From NORP294 sp047627915 (GTDB lineage: Bacteria > Bacteroidota > Bacteroidia > Flavobacteriales_E > Vicingaceae), in assembly GCA_047627915.1 (NCBI GenBank), contig JBLHTZ010000077.1, positions 1-9,199 on the forward strand: a stretch of 9,199 nucleotides of DNA. Reading direction: 5' to 3'. The position numbers were made by a program, and so were the translations under genes. Shown here in pieces: positions 1-6,291 of this stretch (positions within the stretch are counted from its first letter, which is position 1; every line of letters starts with the position of its first letter). Below the pieces are notes generated by a model. It made no database searches, was not told where the DNA came from, and saw nothing but the letters and a program-made list of their open reading frames with translations.

Positions 1-559
1 CAATTTCTTCTTTCTCTGAATGAATAGCAATAATCGAATTGCAGTTGGCAAACAGTTTCTCCATTTTTTCTGGACTGTCAGCCAATAGATTTCCTTTTTT
101 GGTAAAGTATAAGCCGTCATCAGAAACACCTATAAATTGGCTGGTATCCATCTTGATTACATCATCAATATTATCTCCGTTTACACCAAGGAAAAACGAA
201 TAGTTTGCTAAAGATTTTTGGGAAGCAATCTCATATTTTTCTCTTAGGCTCTCAACCGTCAAAATATTCGGAACAGTATTCGGCATATCAATAAAAGAAG
301 TTACGCCACCTGCTATGGCAGCTTTGCTTTCGGTATATAAATCGCCTTTGTGTGTAAGTCCGGGGTCTCTAAAATGAACTTGTCCGTCAATAATCCCTGG
401 GAATAGGTGTTTTCCTGTTCCGTCAATTATTTTGTGAGTTGTTTCACTATCAATATTTCCAATTTTCTCAATTAGTCCGTCTGATAAAAGTACATCAGCG
501 ACATATGATTTCCCTTCATTTACTATTGTCGAATTCTTAATTAAAATACTCTGGTCCAT
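1..559 (-). CDS. pyrC: Dihydroorotase (amidohydrolase superfamily), N-terminal 186 residues, cut by the window edge
   Basis: Dihydroorotase is a cytoplasmic enzyme of pyrimidine synthesis that interconverts carbamoyl-aspartate and dihydroorotate. The gene starts at ATG 557-559 and its 3' end lies beyond base 1; family members are usually about 420-450 residues. Visible signatures are the N-terminal beta-sandwich strand ending in FPGIIDGQVHFRDPG (residues 53-67), the substrate-contact motif MPNT (92-95), and AIHSEKEE with a candidate metal ligand H180. R64 and N94 match the substrate-binding Arg and Asn of the family. Two positions are odd. Residue 60 is Gln where many dihydroorotases have the first His of HxH; as I recall, Bacteroidota enzymes commonly have QVH. 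At residue 146 the family's GxK lysine, carboxylated to bridge the two metals, is replaced by Ser in GVSDDGLYF. It could therefore be a divergent subfamily or a non-catalytic paralogue. A terminator upstream and a promoter at about 666-673 suggest independent transcription. Family assignment is secure; catalytic activity is not. Confidence 0.85.
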   Translation of the reverse strand, partial: MDQSILIKNSTIVNEGKSYVADVLLSDGLIEKIGNIDSETTHKIIDGTGKHLFPGIIDGQVHFRDPGLTHKGDLYTESKAAIAGGVTSFIDMPNTVPNILTVESLREKYEIASQKSLANYSFFLGVNGDNIDDVIKMDTSQFIGVSDDGLYFTKKGNLLADSPEKMEKLFANCNSIIAIHSEKEEI

Positions 560-561
560 TC

Positions 562-645
562 TTAATTTTCTGTGATTGGTGTTGGTTCTTTTTCATTGCC
601 GCTAACACCCAGGTAAACGGAAAGGTGCGTTGATCTGCCTTTCAT
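562..645 (-). CDS. Possible 27-residue leader ORF just upstream of the dihydroorotase gene
   Basis: This is a short reading frame from ATG (643-645) to TAA (562-564), encoding MKGRSTHLSVYLGVSGNEKE followed by PTPITEN. Its stop is two bases from the dihydroorotase ATG, a spacing that would suit translational coupling. It lies wholly downstream of the candidate promoter at 666-673, so it would be in the transcript. I do not recognise the peptide, and it has no membrane segment or run of regulatory codons. A different frame in the same leader also holds a short ORF starting near 595, so chance is a real possibility. It may equally be plain untranslated leader. Confidence 0.22.
   Translation of the reverse strand: MKGRSTHLSVYLGVSGNEKEPTPITEN
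578..609 (-). repeat. Inverted repeat in the dihydroorotase leader
   Basis: GGTGTT at 578-583 pairs perfectly with AACACC at 604-609 across a 20-base loop, about 20 bases upstream of the dihydroorotase start. No run of U follows on the minus strand, so it is not an intrinsic terminator. It could fold in the 5' leader and influence translation, but a 6-bp stem with a long loop is weak and may be chance. Confidence 0.25.
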
Positions 646-658
646 CCGAATGTTATTT

Positions 659-673
659 TAATTTTCAAATATA
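659..673 (-). promoter_or_regulatory. Bacteroidota-type promoter -7 element for the dihydroorotase gene
   Basis: On the minus strand the sequence reads TATATTTG (673-666), an exact match to the Bacteroidota -7 consensus TAnnTTTG, followed by AAAATTA. It sits between the terminator of the upstream gene and the dihydroorotase start, where a promoter is needed. The -33 TTTG element is not clear; only a TTA-like sequence lies at about the right distance. Transcription would begin near 655-660 and give a leader of about 100 bases. The same 15 bases occur upstream of the exonuclease III gene. Confidence 0.5.
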
Positions 674-702
674 TCGAAATAAAGGGTTTAAGTACTCTGC
701 AT

Positions 703-733
703 AAAAAAGGGGCGATAGATATCGCCCCTTTTT
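703..733 (-). terminator. Intrinsic terminator of the OmpA-family lipoprotein gene
   Basis: GGGGCGATA (709-717) and TATCGCCCC (720-728) form a perfect 9-bp stem around a two-base centre; a real loop would open a few pairs. The stem is flanked by six A (703-708) and five T (729-733). It begins 20 bases after the lipoprotein stop on the minus strand, and the A-run on the plus strand gives the U-tract. The symmetry means it could also stop plus-strand transcription, but no plus-strand gene ends here. Confidence 0.88.
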
Positions 734-752
734 ATTTTATGGTTTGGTGCTT

Positions 753-1754
753 CTAATTGCTTTCCAGCAACTTAAATAATTCATCCAATTTAGGAGTTAA
801 AATTATTTCTGTTCTTCTATTTTTCGCTCTACCTTCTTTGGTATCGTTGGTAGCAATAGGAACATAATCAGCTCTTCCTGCAGCAGTCAATCGCTGTGCG
901 TCAACCTTGTTTTTCTCTAAAAGAATTTTAACAACCGATGTGGCTCTTTTCACACTTAAGTCCCAGTTGTCTTTTAAAACTCCTGTACCATTTAGTGGGA
1001 CATTATCAGTATGTCCTTCCACTAAAACGTTCACATCTGCATTTTTTTCTAGCACAGCACCTAAGTTGTTTAAGGCTTCTTTCCCTTTCTTTTCAATATC
1101 GTATTTGCCAGATGCAAACAACAAACTTTCATCTAAGGAAACATAAACCTTACCGTTCTTTTGTTCAATGGTTAAACCGTTGTTTTCAAAACCTAGCAAA
1201 GCATCTTGAACTTTTGCTTTTAACGCTAAAACAGCTGAATCTTTTCGCGCTAAAACGCCCTCTAATTCGCTAACTCGTGCTTCTCGCCTTTCAAGTTCAG
1301 TTTTTAATTGTGCAAGATTTCTTTCTTTCGCTTCCAGTTTAATTTTAGCTTCTTCTAACGCCATTGTTCGTTCTCGTAAACTTTCTTGAGATTGAGTAAG
1401 GTTTTTGAACATATTCGCACTTTCAACCTCGCTTCCTTGCAACAATTCTTTGTTTTTTGACAACAAAAGTTCATAGGTTTCATTCAGTTGATCGTAGTTT
1501 TTTGTCATCAATCTTAACGATCTACCTTGAACAGTAGAGTCACTCATTAACGATTTATGGTTCTTTAAGAGGTCTTTGTACTTTTCATTTACTTCGGTAA
1601 AATCTTCATCTAATTTGCGGTTAGCTTCCTCTAAAGCAGCTCTTTGTTCTTCGCAAATTTCTTTTTTACGTTTGATGTCTTCCACCTTTTTTGCAGGCAC
1701 ACAAGCCGCAAACATAGAAATGAAGAGAATGGCAATAACAATTTTTCGATTCAT
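753..1754 (-). CDS. OmpA-family lipoprotein with long coiled coil and peptidoglycan-binding domain
   Basis: This is a 333-residue envelope protein expected to be lipid-anchored in the outer membrane and to grip peptidoglycan. Residues 1-17 are a lipoprotein signal ending FAAC, with Cys18 as the predicted acylated residue. Residues about 25-185 are charged, heptad-like and rich in Glu, Lys and Leu, giving a long coiled-coil spacer. The OmpA C-terminal domain spans about 207-320. It has the typical SGKYDI strand, GHTDN (247-251) and NRRTEI (312-317); by comparison with known OmpA domains, D250 and R270 are the expected contacts for diaminopimelate in peptidoglycan. A short tail, PKLDELFKLLESN, follows. 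The gene is followed by a strong terminator. A 119-base gap separates it from exonuclease III, so it may have its own promoter. Similar proteins are sometimes labelled MotB-like, but no membrane helix or flagellar neighbour supports a motor role. The precise function is unknown. Confidence 0.92.
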   Translation of the reverse strand: MNRKIVIAILFISMFAACVPAKKVEDIKRKKEICEEQRAALEEANRKLDEDFTEVNEKYKDLLKNHKSLMSDSTVQGRSLRLMTKNYDQLNETYELLLSKNKELLQGSEVESANMFKNLTQSQESLRERTMALEEAKIKLEAKERNLAQLKTELERREARVSELEGVLARKDSAVLALKAKVQDALLGFENNGLTIEQKNGKVYVSLDESLLFASGKYDIEKKGKEALNNLGAVLEKNADVNVLVEGHTDNVPLNGTGVLKDNWDLSVKRATSVVKILLEKNKVDAQRLTAAGRADYVPIATNDTKEGRAKNRRTEIILTPKLDELFKLLESN

Positions 1755-1801
1755 AATGACATTAGTTTAGTGCAATAGTAAGAAGATTTAGTACCTGAAA
1801 A

Positions 1802-1809
1802 TAAAGGTA
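1802..1809 (-). promoter_or_regulatory. Weak candidate -7 element for the lipoprotein gene
   Basis: TACCTTTA on the minus strand (1809-1802) matches seven of eight positions of TAnnTTTG and lies about 50 bases upstream of the lipoprotein start. No convincing -33 element or exonuclease terminator is visible in the 1755-1873 gap, so read-through from the exonuclease gene is equally possible. Confidence 0.2.
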
Positions 1810-1873
1810 TCTCGCTACTTTTAAACACCTGAGTGGTTATTATTATTGTTGGCAAATAACAACTCTTAAGAAA

Positions 1874-2638
1874 TTATTCTTCTATTTCTAAAACAATAGG
1901 GCAGTGATCCGAATGTTTTGCTTCTGGTAAAATTGTCGCTCTGCGCAATCGTTCTTGTAACGGTTTACTCGCCATTTGATAATCAATTCTCCAGCCTAAA
2001 TTTTTACCTCGTGCACCCGCTCTGTAACTCCACCAGCTATAGTTGTGCGGCTCCATGTTAAAATATCGAAAGGTGTCAATAAAACCTGAATCGATGAATT
2101 GGCTAACCCACTCTCTTTCTTCTGGCAAGAATCCTGAAGTTTTCTGCTGTTTAGTTGGGTTATGAATGTCTATATTTAAGTGACATATGTTATAATCTCC
2201 ACTAATTATGAGGTTTGGAATTTCTTTTTTTAACTCGTCAATGTAGTTTTTAAAATCGGCCAACCATTGCATTTTAAACCCTTGGCGCAGCTCGTTAGAA
2301 CCTGAGGGCATGTAAACTGACATCACAGAAAACGTATCAAAATCTGCTCGGATAACTCTGCCTTCAAAATCGTATTTCTCAATTCCACAGCCATACTCTA
2401 CGTGTTTTGGTTTTTCTTTTGACCAAATTGCCGTTCCGCTATATCCTTTTTTCTCTGCAGGAAACCAATAATGGTGATAATCCAGACTCTCTAAAAAGTC
2501 AGCATCTAACTGCTCCGGAGTTGCTTTAATTTCTTGTAAACACAATACATCGGGGTTTGCGGCACCTAACCAATTCATAAAATCTTTTTTGAGTGCTGCT
2601 CGAATGCCGTTAACGTTGTAAGAAATTATTCTTTTCAT
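1874..2638 (-). CDS. xth: Exodeoxyribonuclease III / AP endonuclease
   Basis: This cytoplasmic DNA-repair nuclease cuts DNA at abasic sites and removes 3' blocking groups and nucleotides in base-excision repair. At 254 residues it has the usual length of the exonuclease/endonuclease/phosphatase (EEP) fold enzymes. The catalytic and metal-binding set is complete: N8 and N10 in SYNVNGIRA, E36 in LQEIKA, Y109 in VYMPSGS, D148 and N150 in GDYNI, D219 in WRIDY, and D244-H245 in HSDHCP. The start at ATG 2636-2638 puts the first beta-strand at the very N-terminus, as expected. Two paralogue types exist in this family (xthA-like and exoA-like); the LGWRIDY and SDHCPIVLEI endings fit either, so the symbol is generic. 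Its candidate promoter lies at 2721-2735. The lipoprotein gene follows in the same direction with no clear terminator between. Confidence 0.95.
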   Translation of the reverse strand: MKRIISYNVNGIRAALKKDFMNWLGAANPDVLCLQEIKATPEQLDADFLESLDYHHYWFPAEKKGYSGTAIWSKEKPKHVEYGCGIEKYDFEGRVIRADFDTFSVMSVYMPSGSNELRQGFKMQWLADFKNYIDELKKEIPNLIISGDYNICHLNIDIHNPTKQQKTSGFLPEEREWVSQFIDSGFIDTFRYFNMEPHNYSWWSYRAGARGKNLGWRIDYQMASKPLQERLRRATILPEAKHSDHCPIVLEIEE

Positions 2639-2720
2639 GTAGAAGTTATTTTTTGTGTTCTCTATTTCAGGGGATTATAAACTTAATTTACCAGTGTAAA
2701 TTGGACAGTTAAATTCCGAA

Positions 2721-2735
2721 TAATTTTCAAATATA
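2721..2735 (-). promoter_or_regulatory. Bacteroidota-type promoter -7 element for exonuclease III
   Basis: The minus strand reads TATATTTG (2735-2728), an exact match to TAnnTTTG, inside the divergent gap between the exonuclease and the large barrel gene. A TTTAG sequence 19 bases further upstream may serve as a weak -33 element. Transcription would begin near 2720, giving a leader of about 80 bases. The 15 bases 2721-2735 are identical to 659-673 upstream of the dihydroorotase gene. Confidence 0.5.
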
Positions 2736-2808
2736 AAGTTTGCTTCAAAAGCTACTAAACATCTCCTTTTTACGTTAGCTTTAACCAACAAAGTTTAATT
2801 TTAGTTTC

Positions 2809-5800
2809 TTGAGAGCGCTTTTTTTATTTCTGTTAACTCTTTCTTGCTATATAGCATTCGGTCAGGGGGGCTCTAATTGGCGAGAGCAAGAAATGGTTAT
2901 TGAAAGAGATACCGTTGAGCTAGATTCACTTAGTATTATTCCAAACTCCGAGCTCATAAAACGAAATGACGGCAGCTATTTAAGTTCTACCCAATACAAA
3001 ATGCTGTATGCGCAAGCGAAAGTGATTTTGGACAAAAGTATTGTTGGAGAGCAAATTACTATTGGATACAGGGTTTTTCCCTATTATTTTGAAAAGAAGT
3101 ATTCTCATAAATCCTTAGACCAAATAGAGCAATCAGACCCAGGACAGTACGACTACTTCACCATCAAAGAAAATCCAAATCAACGAGATCTATTTTCAGT
3201 GAGTGGATTGAATAAAAACGGAAGTATTTCTCGAGGGGTAAATTTTGGAAACAATCAAGACCTCTCAGTCAACTCAAATTTGGACTTGCAACTTTCCGGA
3301 AAAATAACGGAAGACATTTCCATTCAAGCTGCCATCAGTGACAATACTATTCCGATTCAGGCAGAGGGGAATACACAGCAGTTACAAGAATTCGATCGTG
3401 TATTTATTCGAGTCTACGACGAGAAGAGTAGCTTAATTGCAGGGGATTTTAGGATTAGCCGTCCCAGCAGTTACTTCATGAATTTCAACAAAAAGGTACA
3501 AGGCTTGGGCTTTTCAACGGAATTCATTGCCAAAGAGAAGCTGATGGAAAGTGAAAATGGAATTTTTAAAACTTCACTCAATGCAGCGATTTCTCGAGGT
3601 AAATTTTCGCGAGATGTAATTGAAGGTGAAGAAGGTAATCAAGGGCCTTACAAGTTACAAGGTTCGGAAAACGAGCGATTTATTATTGTGCTTTCCGGTA
3701 CAGAAAGGGTATATGTCAATGGAAGGTTGATGACAAGAGGTCAAGATCGAGATTACATAATCGACTACAATACGGCGGAGTTAACCTTTACTCCAAATCA
3801 AATAATTAATAAAGATTTAAGGATTGTCGTTGAATTTCAATATTCAGATCAAAATTATTCGCGATCGGTTGTCTTTTTGGAGAACCAATTTAAAAAGGAA
3901 AAGTTGACCATTGACTTAAATATATACTCTGAGCAAGACAACAAAAACCAACCGCTACAGCAAGATTTAACCGACGATCAAAAGCGAGTTTTACTAAATG
4001 CCGGAGATGACATCAATGCAGCCATTTCAACTGGTATTGACTCAGCTGGCTTTGACGATACGCAGGTCAGGTATAAAATTGTCGATTCTTTGGGACAGCA
4101 AATTCTAGCTTATTCAAAAAATCCTGAGAACGCCATTTATGCTGCTCGTTTTCGTTTTGTAGGCCTTGGTAATGGCGATTATGTTCAAGCTACTAGTGAT
4201 GCAAATGGAAGGGTTTACGAATATGTAGCTCCAAGTGCTCAGGGAGTTCGGCAAGGAGATCATGACCCAAGTGTTCAGTTGGTTACGCCAAAGCAACGGC
4301 AAATGTTTACCCTTGGCGGAAGTTATGCGTTTTCAAAAAATACTCAGTTGGCCATCGAAGGAGCATATACCAAAAATGACCTAAATACCTTTTCGACTAG
4401 AGATTCAGCAGATGATCGGTCCTACGCGTTTTCGTTAGATTTTAAACATCGTCAGCAAATCAATAATAAGGACTCTGTTAATGCAAGCTTTTGGAATTCA
4501 GAAGTTTTTGTCGAGCAGCGAGATCGTAATTTCCAATTCGTTGAACGTTATCGCGATGTTGAATTTGAGCGAGATTGGAACGTTCAAACTTTATTATTGA
4601 CAGGAAATGAATCTCTGGTACGGGCGAAAACAGGAATTCAAAAGGGGCGTAATTTTTTGAACTATGAGTTGGGTTCTTTCTTAAAAGGGAATGACTATGA
4701 TGGCATTAAAAATGGTTATTCTGCTAATTTTCATAAGAAAGGGTTTCGTGTACAATCTAACGGAAGTTTGCTCAGCACCAAGGCAAGAGACAATTCTAGT
4801 TTTAATCGGCACTATACTACAGTCACTCAAAAGGTAGGTAAGATAACAGTTGGTGGTTACTTTGAGCAAGAGCAGTTGGAATTTTATCGTGGAGAAAGCG
4901 ATACCTTGCAAGCGGCAAGTTTAGACCGCCGGATTTGGAGGGCTTTTGCTCAGGTAGGGGATAGTTCAGCAGGTAAAATGGCAAAATTAAGTTATGGAGA
5001 AACTTACGACTTATTGCCCGACGTAAACCAGTTAAAGCGAGCGCAGAAAAGTGAAAACTTTGAGTTCGATTTTTCTTTAACAGAGAATCGAAAAAGTCAA
5101 TTGAGCGGGCGAGTAACGTATCGAAAATTTTTAATTGAAAACGATGAATTGAGCAATCGTCAAAAGGAAAACACCTTATTGGGAAGGCTGCAATACGACT
5201 TAAAAGCTTTAAAAGGGTTTTTAAATTCTACTACTTTTTATCAGTTGGGCAGCGGGTTAGAGTTTAAACGAGAATTCTCTTTTTTGCAGGTAAACGATGG
5301 TCAGGGAACGCATTTATGGAATGATTACAATGGAAACGGAGTAAAGGAGTTTAATGAATTTGAAGTGGCTGGGCCAAATAATCAGTTTGAATCAAATTAC
5401 ATTCGAGTGTTCACACCAAGTAATGAGAGGGTAGCGATTTATTCCAATCAATTTAATCAAGTGTTGTTCATAAAACCCAATGCCATTATAGACGGAAAGA
5501 AAGGCTGGCGTAAAATAGTAGGAAAATTTTCAAATAAGGCGGCTTATCGGGCAGAGCGAAAAACTGGAACGCAAGAGGCAGTATACAATCCTTTTGGAAT
5601 TGACACGGAGGATTCAAACCTTGTTTCTGTAAATTCCTCCTTTGCCAATACCTTTTATTTTAATCGAATAAACCCCAAGTTTGGAGCGGAATTCTTCTAC
5701 TTAAATAATCGCAATAAAAGTTTGCTAACCAACGGTTTTCAAAGTCGTTCGCTATTCGAAAATGAACTTCGATTGAGATACAATGTAAACAGCAGTTATT

Positions 5801-6291
5801 CTGTGGAGTTAAAATTAACGGAGTCAAAACGAATTAACCGAGCAGAGAATTTTGCCAATCGGAATTACAACATTAACACACAGCAAATAGAACCGAAAGT
5901 CAGCTTTCAGCCTTCTGTTAAATTTAGGATTAGCGTGTCAGGAATTTATGCCGAAAAAAAGAATGATTTTGAAACTGAACTGAATGCAGGCAACTTAGAA
6001 GAATCGGTGAATTCTAGCTTCTCAACTGAACTTCAGTTTAATCAAGCGGGAAAAGGAACGTTTTCGGTTACGGCGAGCTATATTAACATTAAATTCAATG
6101 CAGCTGAGAATAATTCGTTGGCATTTGAAATGTTGGATGGCTTAACAAAAGGAGATAACGTTACTTGGGATGTAAGGTGGCAGCGGAATTTGGCGAATAA
6201 TCTTCAGCTGAACTTAAATTATGGAGGCCGTAAATCTGGAGATCTAAATATTATTCACACCGGAGGAATGACGGTTAGGGCATTCTTTTAA
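2809..6291 (+). CDS. Large secreted outer-membrane beta-barrel protein, uncharacterised Bacteroidota family
   Basis: This 1160-residue protein is probably an outer-membrane barrel; its substrate or role is unknown. The TTG at 2809 is the only start that keeps the signal peptide: an in-frame TAA lies at 2782-2784, no ATG, GTG or TTG precedes 2809, and the first in-frame ATG is codon 29. Residues 1-19 form an export signal ending AFGQ. Residues about 55-130 are a soluble N-terminal part. Residues 138-235 contain NGSISRGVNFGNN, SDNTIPIQAEGNTQQ and SYFMNF, a block I associate with large Bacteroidota surface barrels. Residues 280-350 form a strand-rich module with SGTERVYVNG and DYIIDYNTAELTF. From about 420 onward, alternating polar and aromatic strands dominate. 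A calcium-type loop, DYNGNGVKEFNEF (839-851), resembles loops in SprA-type T9SS proteins, but SprA is about twice as long. The final residues RAFF fit a barrel-assembly C-terminus. It has no TonB box or CarboxypepD-like domain that I can see. The gene stands alone and converges on hflX. Confidence 0.85.
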   Translation: MRALFLFLLTLSCYIAFGQGGSNWREQEMVIERDTVELDSLSIIPNSELIKRNDGSYLSSTQYKMLYAQAKVILDKSIVGEQITIGYRVFPYYFEKKYSHKSLDQIEQSDPGQYDYFTIKENPNQRDLFSVSGLNKNGSISRGVNFGNNQDLSVNSNLDLQLSGKITEDISIQAAISDNTIPIQAEGNTQQLQEFDRVFIRVYDEKSSLIAGDFRISRPSSYFMNFNKKVQGLGFSTEFIAKEKLMESENGIFKTSLNAAISRGKFSRDVIEGEEGNQGPYKLQGSENERFIIVLSGTERVYVNGRLMTRGQDRDYIIDYNTAELTFTPNQIINKDLRIVVEFQYSDQNYSRSVVFLENQFKKEKLTIDLNIYSEQDNKNQPLQQDLTDDQKRVLLNAGDDINAAISTGIDSAGFDDTQVRYKIVDSLGQQILAYSKNPENAIYAARFRFVGLGNGDYVQATSDANGRVYEYVAPSAQGVRQGDHDPSVQLVTPKQRQMFTLGGSYAFSKNTQLAIEGAYTKNDLNTFSTRDSADDRSYAFSLDFKHRQQINNKDSVNASFWNSEVFVEQRDRNFQFVERYRDVEFERDWNVQTLLLTGNESLVRAKTGIQKGRNFLNYELGSFLKGNDYDGIKNGYSANFHKKGFRVQSNGSLLSTKARDNSSFNRHYTTVTQKVGKITVGGYFEQEQLEFYRGESDTLQAASLDRRIWRAFAQVGDSSAGKMAKLSYGETYDLLPDVNQLKRAQKSENFEFDFSLTENRKSQLSGRVTYRKFLIENDELSNRQKENTLLGRLQYDLKALKGFLNSTTFYQLGSGLEFKREFSFLQVNDGQGTHLWNDYNGNGVKEFNEFEVAGPNNQFESNYIRVFTPSNERVAIYSNQFNQVLFIKPNAIIDGKKGWRKIVGKFSNKAAYRAERKTGTQEAVYNPFGIDTEDSNLVSVNSSFANTFYFNRINPKFGAEFFYLNNRNKSLLTNGFQSRSLFENELRLRYNVNSSYSVELKLTESKRINRAENFANRNYNINTQQIEPKVSFQPSVKFRISVSGIYAEKKNDFETELNAGNLEESVNSSFSTELQFNQAGKGTFSVTASYINIKFNAAENNSLAFEMLDGLTKGDNVTWDVRWQRNLANNLQLNLNYGGRKSGDLNIIHTGGMTVRAFF

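Noticed and set aside
537..597. Alternative short frame starting near 595 in the dihydroorotase leader
   Set aside because: It runs into the dihydroorotase coding region out of frame, is under 20 codons, and has no supporting feature.
907..1770. Plus-strand open frames opposite the lipoprotein gene
   Set aside because: They lie antisense to a well-supported OmpA-family gene, show no domain or motif, and are expected shadows of its codon use.
1830..1873. Possible hairpin between the exonuclease and lipoprotein genes
   Set aside because: Only about five AT-rich pairs form and no T-run follows, so it cannot be supported as a terminator.
2839..2850. Cys13 of the barrel protein as a lipidation site
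   Set aside because: The preceding residues TLS do not match a lipobox and a hydrophobic stretch continues after the Cys; ordinary signal peptidase cleavage near AFGQ fits better.
3218..3612. Two similar stretches reading ISRG at about 3225 and 3591 in the barrel gene
   Set aside because: The shared part is only about 10-20 bases and the surrounding protein does not repeat, so it looks like local codon coincidence.
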